Positions 1 through 5,884 are shown, numbered from the stretch's first letter. The stretch: DNA of 5,956 nt from Ktedonobacter racemifer (GCA_020723545.1 DYIS01000168.1:1-5956), one strand, 5' to 3'. The notes: a model not told the origin generated them from the sequence alone. Made by a program: numbers and translations.

Positions 1-401
1 GCCTGTCTAGCCACTGTCCCCAGCACGCCGTTGACGAACTTTCCCGAGCTATCAGAGCCGTAAAGCTTTGCCAGCTCTACCGCTTCGTTAATCGCCACCT
101 TCATCGGCACCTGTTGGCATTTGGTTATCTCGTAAATGGCAAGGCGTAGGATATTGACATCGATTTTGGCCATCTGCCCGATGGGCCAACTGGGCGCTGC
201 TTTTTGTAATAGGTCGTCGATGAAACCCCGGTTGGCCAAAACGCCCTGTACCAGGTCATGGGCAAACCGCAGGGCCTCCTCCGGCAACTGCACTTCCCGA
301 ATGCGCTCGGAGTACACTTGTTCCGGGGCATGGCCAACGCAGTCAACCTCGAATAGCGTCTCCAGGGCTATCACCCGGGCTTGACGCCTGACCGCCTTCA
401 C
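1..401 (-). CDS. nusB: NusB transcription antitermination factor (3' end cut by window edge)
   Basis: NusB binds boxA RNA together with ribosomal protein S10 and takes part in antitermination of rRNA operons. The visible 133 residues begin at a GTG (401-399), with an in-frame TAG just upstream (422-420), so no earlier start is possible. A weak GGGG lies about 6 bp before the start. The N-terminus KAVRRQARVIALETLFEVD is the arginine-rich first helix of the family. Residues 79-92 (KIDVNILRLAIYEI) and 101-133 (INEAVELAKLYGSDSSGKF, then VNGVLGTVAR) are the strongly conserved NusB core and C-terminal helices. Family members are usually about 130-150 residues, so only a few C-terminal residues can be missing. 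It follows the Asp23-family gene by 53 bp, the usual place for nusB after accC-yqhY in Bacillus-type operons. I see no internal stop or frameshift. Confidence 0.95.
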   Translation of the reverse strand, partial: MKAVRRQARVIALETLFEVDCVGHAPEQVYSERIREVQLPEEALRFAHDLVQGVLANRGFIDDLLQKAAPSWPIGQMAKIDVNILRLAIYEITKCQQVPMKVAINEAVELAKLYGSDSSGKFVNGVLGTVARQ

Positions 402-454
402 TTCAAGCCCCGCACAAGACTAGCCGGCCACGCCATCTCAAAACAAGAGGCCAT

Positions 455-787
455 CTATTCCACGTCCTGAATATAGACATTCACCTCACGAACCGGCATG
501 CCTACCATGTTGTCGATGGCCTGAGCAACCTCTTTCTGGATCTGCGTGCCTACCTGGTACATATTCGCTCCTGCCTCCACCACCACATGGAGGTCCACCC
601 AGACCGCCTCGTCTCTCACCTGAATCTTGACGCCCGAAGCAAAACCTTCCCGGCGCAGCAGCTTGCTCACGCTGTTGGCCAGGTCGTGGCTCATCCGGAC
701 CACCCCGGGCACTGACAACGTGGTCAGGTAGGCGATGGTAGCCAATACGCCCGGTGCTATGCGCACCGTTCCCAGTTTTTCATCCAT
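455..787 (-). CDS. yqhY: Asp23/Gls24-family protein, YqhY-like
   Basis: A 110-residue member of the Asp23/Gls24 (DUF322) family of small soluble proteins. The family pattern is visible throughout: GTVRIAPGVLATIAYLTTLS near the start, then VPGVV, a central GVKIQVRDEAVWVDLHVVVE strand region (residues 52-71), and the closing VGMPVREVNVYIQDVE, which matches the usual ending in which a Val-X-Glu-Val-Asn-Val strand precedes the C-terminus. It starts at ATG 787 with a GGAGG (801-797) 9 bp upstream, and lies 28 bp after accC and 53 bp before nusB. In Bacillus subtilis the gene in this slot is yqhY, whose loss selects suppressor mutations in acetyl-CoA carboxylase genes. A role in tuning that enzyme here is inference from position. 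No signal peptide or membrane segment is seen. The symbol is given by gene order and family, since these paralogs are hard to separate by sequence alone. Confidence 0.92.
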   Translation of the reverse strand: MDEKLGTVRIAPGVLATIAYLTTLSVPGVVRMSHDLANSVSKLLRREGFASGVKIQVRDEAVWVDLHVVVEAGANMYQVGTQIQKEVAQAIDNMVGMPVREVNVYIQDVE

Positions 788-815
788 AATAGTACGCCTC
801 CACCAGGCTCAGGCC

Positions 816-2186
816 TCATTGCCCGCTGACCTGAGGCCACCCGCCCTCGGCCTCGCGCCGGTCCTGCAGGTAGGTGGTGCAGAAATCACCGGCGGTGAAG
901 CTAGAGTCATTCATGATCTCCAAGGCCAACGGTATGGTCGTTTTCACTCCCACGACCATGCATTCAGAAAGCACCCGCCTCATGCGTTCCACCGCTTCTT
1001 CCCGGCTCTCCCCCCAAACGATGATCTTGCCCAGAAGGGAGTCATAGCTGTCAGGAACATTATAACCGGAGTACAGATGCGAGTCCACTCGAACGCCCGG
1101 ACCACCCGGTGGAACAAACAGTTTCACCTGGCCTGATTCCGGCGCGAAATCCCTTTCGGGGTCCTCTGCATTGATCCGGCACTCGATGGCATGACCTCGG
1201 AAGGTGATGGCCTCCTGGCGAAGTGTCAGCGGCTGTCCATCGGCCAGCCTTAACTGCCACTTCACCAGGTCCACGCCGGTCACCATCTCTGTGACCGGGT
1301 GTTCCACCTGGATACGGGCGTTCACCTCAAGGAAGAAGAAGTCGTTCTGCTTGTCCACCAAGAACTCCACTGTACCGGCGTTGGTGTACCCCAGGATCCG
1401 GGCTGCTCTCACGGCGGCCTCGCCCAGTTGCCGGCGCATGGTCGGCGAAAGGCAAACTGAAGGGGATTCCTCAATGAGCTTTTGGTGGCGCCGTTGTATC
1501 GAGCACTCTCGCTCACCGAGATGGACCACGTAGCCGCTGGCGTCAGCCAGTATCTGCACTTCCACGTGCCGCGGCCCGGCAAGGTATTTCTCGATGTAGA
1601 TGTCACCGCTTCCAAACGCTAACTCTGCCTCCGCCCGGACCGTGGGATAGACTTCGGCCAACTCTTCAGGACCAGCCACCGACCTCAATCCCCGACCACC
1701 ACCCCCGGCGGCAGCCTTGAGCAGCACCGGGTAGCCTATGCTCTGAGCGACCTCCTGGGCCATGGAAATGCTCTTAATCGCCTCGTCGGTCCCCGGCAGC
1801 ACCGGCAGCCCGGCATCCCTCATCAACTTCCGTGTGGCCGCCTTGTCTGAGACTGTCTCCAATACCGCGGCTCTGGGCCCCACAAAGGTGAGACCGCACT
1901 TGTCGCAGATCTCGGCAATGTAAGGGTTTTCGGCCAGAAAGCCGTAACCAGGGTGCACTGCCTGGCAACCGGTCATCATGGCCGCGGTGATAATGTTAGG
2001 GATATTGAGGTAGCTCTTGGCCGCCGGCATGGGCCCGATGCAGACGCTCTCATCTGCCAGGCGCACGGGGAGGGAATCGCCATCAGCTTCGGAATAACCG
2101 ATGACGCTCTTGATGCCCATCTCCCGACATGCCCGGATCACCCGTAAGGCTATCTCGCCCCGATTGGCGACGAATACCTTGTTCAC
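816..2186 (-). CDS. accC: Biotin carboxylase subunit of acetyl-CoA carboxylase
   Basis: Catalyses ATP-dependent carboxylation of biotin on the carrier protein, the first half-reaction of malonyl-CoA synthesis, in the cytoplasm. The 456 residues match the family length (E. coli 449). In order: the N-terminal domain with VFVANRGEIALRVIRACRE (4-22) and CQAVHPGYGFLAEN (74-87); the ATP-grasp domain with the glycine loop KAAAGGGGRGLR (157-168, Lys157 matching E. coli Lys159), RRHQKLIEE (232-240) and FLEVNARIQVEHPVTE (285-300, Glu287, Asn289, Arg291, Glu295 matching catalytic or bicarbonate-site residues); and the C-terminal domain with ECRINAEDP (Arg337). It starts at GTG 2186, whose first four bases overlap the fabG stop as GTGA, which implies translational coupling; only a weak GGTGA precedes it. 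It lacks a biotinyl or carboxyltransferase domain, so it is a stand-alone subunit, and no accB is adjacent. Paralogs such as pyruvate or propionyl-CoA carboxylase subunits cannot be wholly excluded, but the fab context favours AccC. Confidence 0.95.
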   Translation of the reverse strand: MNKVFVANRGEIALRVIRACREMGIKSVIGYSEADGDSLPVRLADESVCIGPMPAAKSYLNIPNIITAAMMTGCQAVHPGYGFLAENPYIAEICDKCGLTFVGPRAAVLETVSDKAATRKLMRDAGLPVLPGTDEAIKSISMAQEVAQSIGYPVLLKAAAGGGGRGLRSVAGPEELAEVYPTVRAEAELAFGSGDIYIEKYLAGPRHVEVQILADASGYVVHLGERECSIQRRHQKLIEESPSVCLSPTMRRQLGEAAVRAARILGYTNAGTVEFLVDKQNDFFFLEVNARIQVEHPVTEMVTGVDLVKWQLRLADGQPLTLRQEAITFRGHAIECRINAEDPERDFAPESGQVKLFVPPGGPGVRVDSHLYSGYNVPDSYDSLLGKIIVWGESREEAVERMRRVLSECMVVGVKTTIPLALEIMNDSSFTAGDFCTTYLQDRREAEGGWPQVSGQ

Positions 2187-2929
2187 ATCATCACCATGCC
2201 ACCGTCCACAGAGAGAACCTGGCCCGTAATGTAGCTGGCCTCATCCGAGGCCAGGAAGGCCACCGCGTTGGCCACGTCCTCCGCCGTGCCGAAACGTCCC
2301 AACGGGGTTTGCTGAAGCATCGCCGCCTTCACCTCCTCTGGCAGGCTGGAGGTCAAATCGGTGGGTACCAACCCCGGCGCCACCGCGTTGACGGTGATGT
2401 TTCGAGAGCCCACCTCCCTGGCTACGGCCTTAGTAAAGCCAATGAGCCCCGCTTTAGCGGCGGAATAGTTGGCTTGCCCGGCATTTCCGGCCAGGCCCGC
2501 CACCGACGCGATGTTTACGATGCGGCCGTACCGTTGCTTCATCATGGGACGCATAGCCGCTTTGGTGCAGAGGTAGGCGCTTTTCAGGTCACAGTCCAAC
2601 ACCAGGTCCCAATCCTGCTCGGTCATGCGCATCAAAAGGGTGTCCCGGGTCGTGCCGGCATTGTTCACCAAAATGTCCAGGCGCCCGTAGGCCTCCACCG
2701 CTTGGCGAATTAAGCGCTCCGCATCTTCAGCCTTAGCTACATCGGCCTGTACCGTCAAAGCTCGGCCCCCGCTGGCTTTGATCTCGGCCGCCACCTCTTC
2801 GGCCGCCGCGGCATTCTTCTGGTAGTTTACCACTACCCCAGCTCCCAGTCGAGCCAGCTTCAGGGCAATGGCCCGCCCCAGCCCTCGCGAACTGCCGGTC
2901 ACCACGGCGATTCTACCGGTGAAGTCCAT
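2183..2929 (-). CDS. fabG: 3-oxoacyl-[acyl-carrier-protein] reductase
   Basis: A cytoplasmic short-chain dehydrogenase that reduces 3-oxoacyl-ACP to 3-hydroxyacyl-ACP with NADPH in each elongation cycle. The 248-residue protein has the cofactor motif TGSSRGLG (11-18), NNAG (89-92), the catalytic Ser142, Tyr155 and Lys159 (in NIASVAG and YSAAK), the PG motif after NAVAP (181-186) and the C-terminal ITGQVLSVDGG (234-244). The tetrad asparagine (E. coli Asn110) is replaced by Asp114 in LDCDLKS; see findings. The frame is open to an ATG at 3022, but that start would overlap fabD by 80 bp and add 31 residues unlike the family. The ATG at 2929 has GGAGGT 4 bp upstream and gives the normal FabG N-terminus, so I chose it. 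It follows fabD by 13 bp and overlaps accC by 4 bp. No acpP follows, although acpP often sits after fabG. Other SDR activities are possible by sequence but unlikely between fabD and accC. Confidence 0.95.
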   Translation of the reverse strand: MDFTGRIAVVTGSSRGLGRAIALKLARLGAGVVVNYQKNAAAAEEVAAEIKASGGRALTVQADVAKAEDAERLIRQAVEAYGRLDILVNNAGTTRDTLLMRMTEQDWDLVLDCDLKSAYLCTKAAMRPMMKQRYGRIVNIASVAGLAGNAGQANYSAAKAGLIGFTKAVAREVGSRNITVNAVAPGLVPTDLTSSLPEEVKAAMLQQTPLGRFGTAEDVANAVAFLASDEASYITGQVLSVDGGMVMM

Positions 2930-2933
2930 CGCG

Positions 2934-2939
2934 ACCTCC
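2934..2939 (-). promoter_or_regulatory. Ribosome binding site that fixes the fabG start
   Basis: GGAGGT lies 4 bp before the ATG at 2929 and right after the fabD stop codon (2945-2943). It decides between this ATG and the upstream ATG at 3022, which sits inside fabD and would give an atypical N-terminal extension. Confidence 0.85.
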
Positions 2940-2942
2940 AAT

Positions 2943-3923
2943 CTACGCACTTGCCAAGTCAACCATCCACTGACGCCACCATCCAGCATCACCCACGCTG
3001 ACGACGGAAACCTGGGGTGCAATGCGTTTTATCAGGCCGGCCAATACCTGACCAGGCCCCATCTCTATAAAGTGCGTAACGCCCTGGGACACCATTCGCT
3101 GGACCGATTCGGTCCATCGGACCGGTGAGTAGAGTTGTCTCACCAGGAGATCCTTGATCTCTCGGGCATCGGTAACGGGCCAGGCGGTCACGTTGGAAAG
3201 AACCGGCACTCGAGCGGCGTCAAAAGGCGTGGCCTCAATGGCCTCTCGCAGCTTCAGTGCCGCCTCCTGCATCAAGGGTGAATGGCTGGCGATGGACACC
3301 GCCAGCGGGATCACCCTTTTGGCTCCATGGCTTCTCGCCAACTCCAGGGCCAGCTGCAAGGCTTCGCTTTCCCCAGAGATCACGATTTGCCCGGGCGAGT
3401 TAAAATTGGCCGGGACCACCCCGGGGCCCCCCGTCCGGTCCGAAGCCTCCTGGCAGATAGTTGACAACGCTGTCTCATCCAGCCCCAGCACCGCCGCCAT
3501 GCCACCCGGCGTTTCCAGCCCAGCCTCTTTCATCAGCCTTCCACGTTCCCTCACCAGTCGCAAAGCGCTGGCGAAATCCAGCGCCCCCGCTGCCACCAGC
3601 GCAGAGTATTCCCCCAGACTGTGACCGGCTAGAAAGGACGGCGCCAGCCTTGGCCCTGGCATGGCCTCGCGAAAGAGCCTGAGGATGGCCACGCTCAACG
3701 TTAGGAGTGCGGGCTGTTGATTCATAGTGTCGCGCAGAGCCTCCTCCGGACCCCGAAAACAAAGATCGGAGAGCGCAAAACCCATGAGGTCGTCGGCCTG
3801 TTCAAAGGTCTTCTTAACAACGGGGAAGGCGCCGCACAGGTCACGGCCCATCCCCACGTATTGCGCTCCCTGCCCGGGAAAGACGTATGCGGTGATGGGT
3901 TCCATTACTGCCGACGCCTCCAT
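2943..3923 (-). CDS. fabD: Malonyl-CoA:ACP transacylase
   Basis: Transfers the malonyl group from CoA to the acyl carrier protein, supplying the elongation unit of type II fatty acid synthesis. The 326 residues (E. coli about 309) show the full catalytic set: VFPGQGAQYVGMG (14-26, oxyanion-hole Gln18), the nucleophile elbow GHSLGEYSALVAAG (100-113, Ser102), Arg127 in RERGRLM, which binds the malonyl carboxylate, NFNSPGQIVISG (173-184), and His214 in SIASHSPLM. The typical closing FIEMGPGQVLAGLIKRI is at 285-301. The start at ATG 3923 has GAAGG 6 bp upstream; an in-frame ATG at 3905 would give a more standard N-terminus but its GGAGG is 11 bp away, so the first residues are uncertain. The C-terminal tail (about residues 311-326, tryptophan-rich) does not match what I recall of the family. 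It lies 28 bp after fabK and 13 bp before fabG. Confidence 0.96.
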   Translation of the reverse strand: MEASAVMEPITAYVFPGQGAQYVGMGRDLCGAFPVVKKTFEQADDLMGFALSDLCFRGPEEALRDTMNQQPALLTLSVAILRLFREAMPGPRLAPSFLAGHSLGEYSALVAAGALDFASALRLVRERGRLMKEAGLETPGGMAAVLGLDETALSTICQEASDRTGGPGVVPANFNSPGQIVISGESEALQLALELARSHGAKRVIPLAVSIASHSPLMQEAALKLREAIEATPFDAARVPVLSNVTAWPVTDAREIKDLLVRQLYSPVRWTESVQRMVSQGVTHFIEMGPGQVLAGLIKRIAPQVSVVSVGDAGWWRQWMVDLASA

Positions 3924-3951
3924 CGCTTGCCTTCAGTTACGGCGTGCCCGT

Positions 3952-4899
3952 TTAGCATCGAAATCGTTGCAAACCGGCGATGATCTCCTCCGCCTCCCTT
4001 ACCATGCTGGCGATGATCTCCCTCGCCGGCCTTATGTCATTGATCAGCCCAGAGACCTGCCCGGCCATGACCGAGCCGTTTTCCACATCGCCCTCGATGG
4101 CGCTTAGCCGCAGCTTGCCGGTGCCGAACTCGATCAGCTCCTGCTCGCTGATCTCGCCTCTCTCCTCCAACTCAGCGAAATGCCGGGTGAACCGGTTCTC
4201 GATGGCCCGCACCGGGTGTCCCAGGCGGTACCCGGTGGCCACCGTGGAGCGGTCCTTCGCTTCCACGATTTTCCGCTTGTACTCCGGGTGGGCGATGCAC
4301 TCCTGAGAGCAAACAAATCGCGTGCCCATTTGCACCCCCTGGGCCCCCAGGGCCAAAGCCGCCACTAGTCCGCGGCCGTCGGCGATGCCGCCGGCCGCGA
4401 TCACCGGGACCCTCACCGCGTCTACCACCTGGGGAACCAGGGGAAAAGAGGTGATCTCGCCGATATGCCCGCCGGACTCCATCCCCTCCGCTATCAGGGC
4501 GTCGGCGCCCATCCTTTCCAGTCGCCTGGCCAGGGCTACCGAGGCCACCACGGGCATTACCACGATCCCCCGTTCCTTCAGCTCCGCCAGAAAGGGGCCA
4601 GGCATGCCGGCGCCGGTGGTGACGGCGCGAACCTTCTCCTCCAACGCTACACGGACTACCTCTTGCGCCGTAGGGGAGATGAGCAAGACATTGACGCCAA
4701 AAGGCTTGTCGGTCAACTCCCGGGTGAGCCGGATCTGACTTCGCACCCACTCTCCCGGGGCATTGCCCGCACCGATGATACCGAAGCCTCCAGCATTGGA
4801 TACGGCTGAGGCCAGCTCCGCTGTAGCTACCCAGGCCATGCCTCCCTGGATAATAGGATAGTCAATGCCCAAGAGGTCACAAACCGCGGTCCTGATCAA
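3952..4899 (-). CDS. fabK: FMN-dependent enoyl-ACP reductase II
   Basis: FabK is the flavoprotein alternative to FabI and reduces trans-2-enoyl-ACP in the last step of each elongation cycle; characterised FabK enzymes tolerate triclosan. The 315 residues form a TIM-barrel of the nitronate monooxygenase-like superfamily, at the normal FabK length. Visible motifs: YPIIQGGMAWVA (14-25, FMN site), NAGGFGIIGAG (35-45), GVNVLL (68-73), EGMESGGHIGE (138-148, His145 matching the conserved His144 of the pneumococcal enzyme), the phosphate-binding AAGGIADGRG (168-177) and GVQMGTRF (188-195). The start is a TTG (4899-4897) preceded by GGAGG 6 bp upstream and by an in-frame TAA at 4917-4915, so no other common start codon is available. 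The superfamily also holds 2-nitropropane dioxygenases; placement directly before fabD and fabG is the main reason to prefer FabK. Confidence 0.93.
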   Translation of the reverse strand: MIRTAVCDLLGIDYPIIQGGMAWVATAELASAVSNAGGFGIIGAGNAPGEWVRSQIRLTRELTDKPFGVNVLLISPTAQEVVRVALEEKVRAVTTGAGMPGPFLAELKERGIVVMPVVASVALARRLERMGADALIAEGMESGGHIGEITSFPLVPQVVDAVRVPVIAAGGIADGRGLVAALALGAQGVQMGTRFVCSQECIAHPEYKRKIVEAKDRSTVATGYRLGHPVRAIENRFTRHFAELEERGEISEQELIEFGTGKLRLSAIEGDVENGSVMAGQVSGLINDIRPAREIIASMVREAEEIIAGLQRFRC

Positions 4900-4905
4900 A
4901 GGCGG

Positions 4906-4910
4906 CCTCC
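4906..4910 (-). promoter_or_regulatory. Ribosome binding site supporting the TTG start of fabK
   Basis: GGAGG sits 6 bp before the TTG at 4899. A nearby ATG (starting at 4912) overlaps this site and is in a different frame, so the TTG is the only reasonable start for the conserved protein. Confidence 0.8.
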
Positions 4911-4962
4911 ATCTTTAAGCACCTTCATAGGGTGAATTCTTAACAAATGAGACAGGATTTTT

Positions 4963-5027
4963 ACCGCGGAGACCGCTGAGAGCGCAAAGGTAAGGAAGAT
5001 CTCAGCGAACTCTGCGCTCTCTGCGGT
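4963..5027. repeat. Imperfect palindrome built from 9-bp tandem units
   Basis: The left arm (4963-4989) and right arm (5001-5027) are 27 bp each and pair at 20 of 27 positions without gaps, around an 11-bp loop (4990-5000). Each arm divides into three 9-bp units. The left arm reads ACCGCGGAG, ACCGCTGAG, AGCGCAAAG. The reverse complement of the right arm reads ACCGCAGAG, AGCGCAGAG, TTCGCTGAG. The shared pattern is roughly ANCGCNGAG. It fills much of the 160-bp gap between rpmF and fabK. No T-run follows the hairpin on either strand (on the minus strand it is followed by a run of A), so it is not a standard intrinsic terminator. It may be a dispersed, non-coding palindromic repeat or an mRNA hairpin; copy number cannot be judged from one window. 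Confidence 0.8.
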
Positions 5028-5059
5028 GAATGCTCTCGTTGGTTTGAGGCAAAGCTTCA

Positions 5060-5269
5060 CTAGCCTTGGGGCTTTTTCTTCTCTTTCGGCGATTTGATCT
5101 TGATTACCTCACGTCCGTTGTAGGTGCCGCAATTCGGACAAACCTCATGGGGCATTTTCGGCTTATGGCACTGAGGGCACTCCACCAGCACCACCGGATC
5201 AAGGTGCAGGTGGCTGCGGCGCTCTCCCTGCCGCGCCTTCGACAGTTTACGCTTGGGTAAAGCTCCCAC
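5060..5269 (-). CDS. rpmF: Large-subunit ribosomal protein L32 (bL32), zinc-ribbon form
   Basis: A small structural protein of the 50S subunit. The 69 residues start with the family signature ALPKRKLSKARQGERRSH (3-20). A zinc ribbon of the four-cysteine type follows: CPQC (Cys31, Cys34) and CPNC (Cys44, Cys47), then GTYNGREVIKI (48-58). The last eleven residues form a Lys/Pro-rich tail that goes beyond the usual ending. The start is GTG 5269, 4 bp after the DUF177 stop, with a GGAG-rich stretch (5286-5278) lying inside the end of that upstream gene, so the two are probably translated from one mRNA. DUF177-rpmF is one of the most conserved gene pairs in bacteria. The four-cysteine form implies zinc binding and, in organisms that carry both types, a zinc-free paralog elsewhere; none is visible here. 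Confidence 0.96.
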   Translation of the reverse strand: MGALPKRKLSKARQGERRSHLHLDPVVLVECPQCHKPKMPHEVCPNCGTYNGREVIKIKSPKEKKKPQG

Positions 5270-5273
5270 TAAA

Positions 5274-5819
5274 CTAACTCCTCTCCAATATGATCTTCAA
5301 GGCTTGCCAGGGGGTACCCGGCTCTTGAGGCCCACACTGGCAAAGACCTCGATTGAGGTTATGGCCACAACGCTCACAAAGCCCGGCGCAGTCCGGCTGG
5401 CAAAGGGGCTGCATCGGTAGGGCCAGGGCGATATACTGGCGCGCCAGTTCACTCAAATCCAGGACATGATTCGCATCGATGCGCAATGCCTCGTCCTCAG
5501 CCACCTCACCCACTGGGTAGCCCGTCACCACGTCTACGGTGGGCATGAATTCCTCCTCAAACGAGGCCGTAGCCGAGGCAATAAAGTCCTCCGCACAGCG
5601 GCTGCACTGGTATGGCATGGCTGCCTTCAACTCGACACTGGCCAGGATGCCCACTTTGGTCCGGAGGAGTCTCACCGTTCCCTGAACCGGGCCCGCCGTG
5701 GAGGCCATCTCGTCGATGAGGAGACGCTCCCCCTGAATTTTGAAATTCCGCGTCGCGCCCACCGGGAGCGTCAGTAGATGGGCGACGTTGAATCTCAATT
5801 TTTCCATCACTAAGGTCAC
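5274..5819 (-). CDS. DUF177/YceD-family protein linked to 23S rRNA
   Basis: A 181-residue member of the DUF177 (YceD) family, called 23S rRNA accumulation protein in E. coli; the biochemical role is poorly defined. The family core is clear: CSRCAEDF (Cys72, Cys75) in the middle, a short acidic stretch around 103-110, LDLSELARQYIALALPMQPL (120-139), then a cysteine cluster CQPDCAGLCERCGHNLN (140-156) and CQC (160-162), closing with PWQALKIILE. The eight cysteines at CxxC-like spacing suggest metal binding, which is inference. The first possible start is GTG 5819; GTG 5810 and ATG 5807 are in frame. No strong ribosome binding site precedes any of them, so the N-terminus is uncertain by four residues. 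It directly precedes rpmF, its usual partner, and sits about 30 bp downstream of the expected start of transcription from a consensus promoter. Confidence 0.92.
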   Translation of the reverse strand: MTLVMEKLRFNVAHLLTLPVGATRNFKIQGERLLIDEMASTAGPVQGTVRLLRTKVGILASVELKAAMPYQCSRCAEDFIASATASFEEEFMPTVDVVTGYPVGEVAEDEALRIDANHVLDLSELARQYIALALPMQPLCQPDCAGLCERCGHNLNRGLCQCGPQEPGTPWQALKIILERS

Positions 5820-5855
5820 AAGCCATCGGGGTCAACCGGGCCAACCGGGTGGCTC

Positions 5856-5884
5856 ATTATAGGCCAAGTCCAGGCCGCCGTCAA
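5856..5884 (-). promoter_or_regulatory. Consensus sigma70/sigmaA promoter for DUF177-rpmF
   Basis: Reading the minus strand, TTGACG (5884-5879) and a perfect TATAAT (5861-5856) are separated by exactly 17 bp. Transcription would start near 5849, giving a leader of about 30 bases before the GTG at 5819. A second TTGACC lies 6 bp further upstream (5890-5885) but is at a poor distance. This is the only near-consensus promoter I found in the window and it could drive the whole series if no termination occurs in the 4900-5059 gap. Confidence 0.78.

Noticed and set aside
402..454. Gap between the Asp23-family gene and nusB as a site for a promoter or small gene
   Set aside because: Only 53 bp, with no promoter-like hexamers, hairpin with T-run, or reading frame of note.
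735..1136. Plus-strand reading frame of 133 codons, and other long plus-strand frames (for example at 2129-2713, 3154-3624, 3727-4107)
   Set aside because: They lie wholly or mostly antisense to well-conserved genes, show no recognisable family motifs, and are expected in GC-rich coding DNA.
2930..3022. Upstream ATG giving a 31-residue extension of FabG
   Set aside because: It overlaps the end of fabD by 80 bp, resembles no FabG N-terminus, and the ATG at 2929 has a strong GGAGGT just upstream.
3976..4021. Exact 13-bp direct repeat (GGCGATGATCTCC) in the 3' part of fabK
   Set aside because: It encodes two copies of EIIA in the C-terminal helix, a normal feature of the protein, with no sign of a mobile or regulatory repeat.
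4963..5027. Intrinsic terminator after rpmF
   Set aside because: The hairpin is long and imperfect and is not followed by a T-run on the minus strand; an A-run follows instead. It could still affect transcription in other ways.
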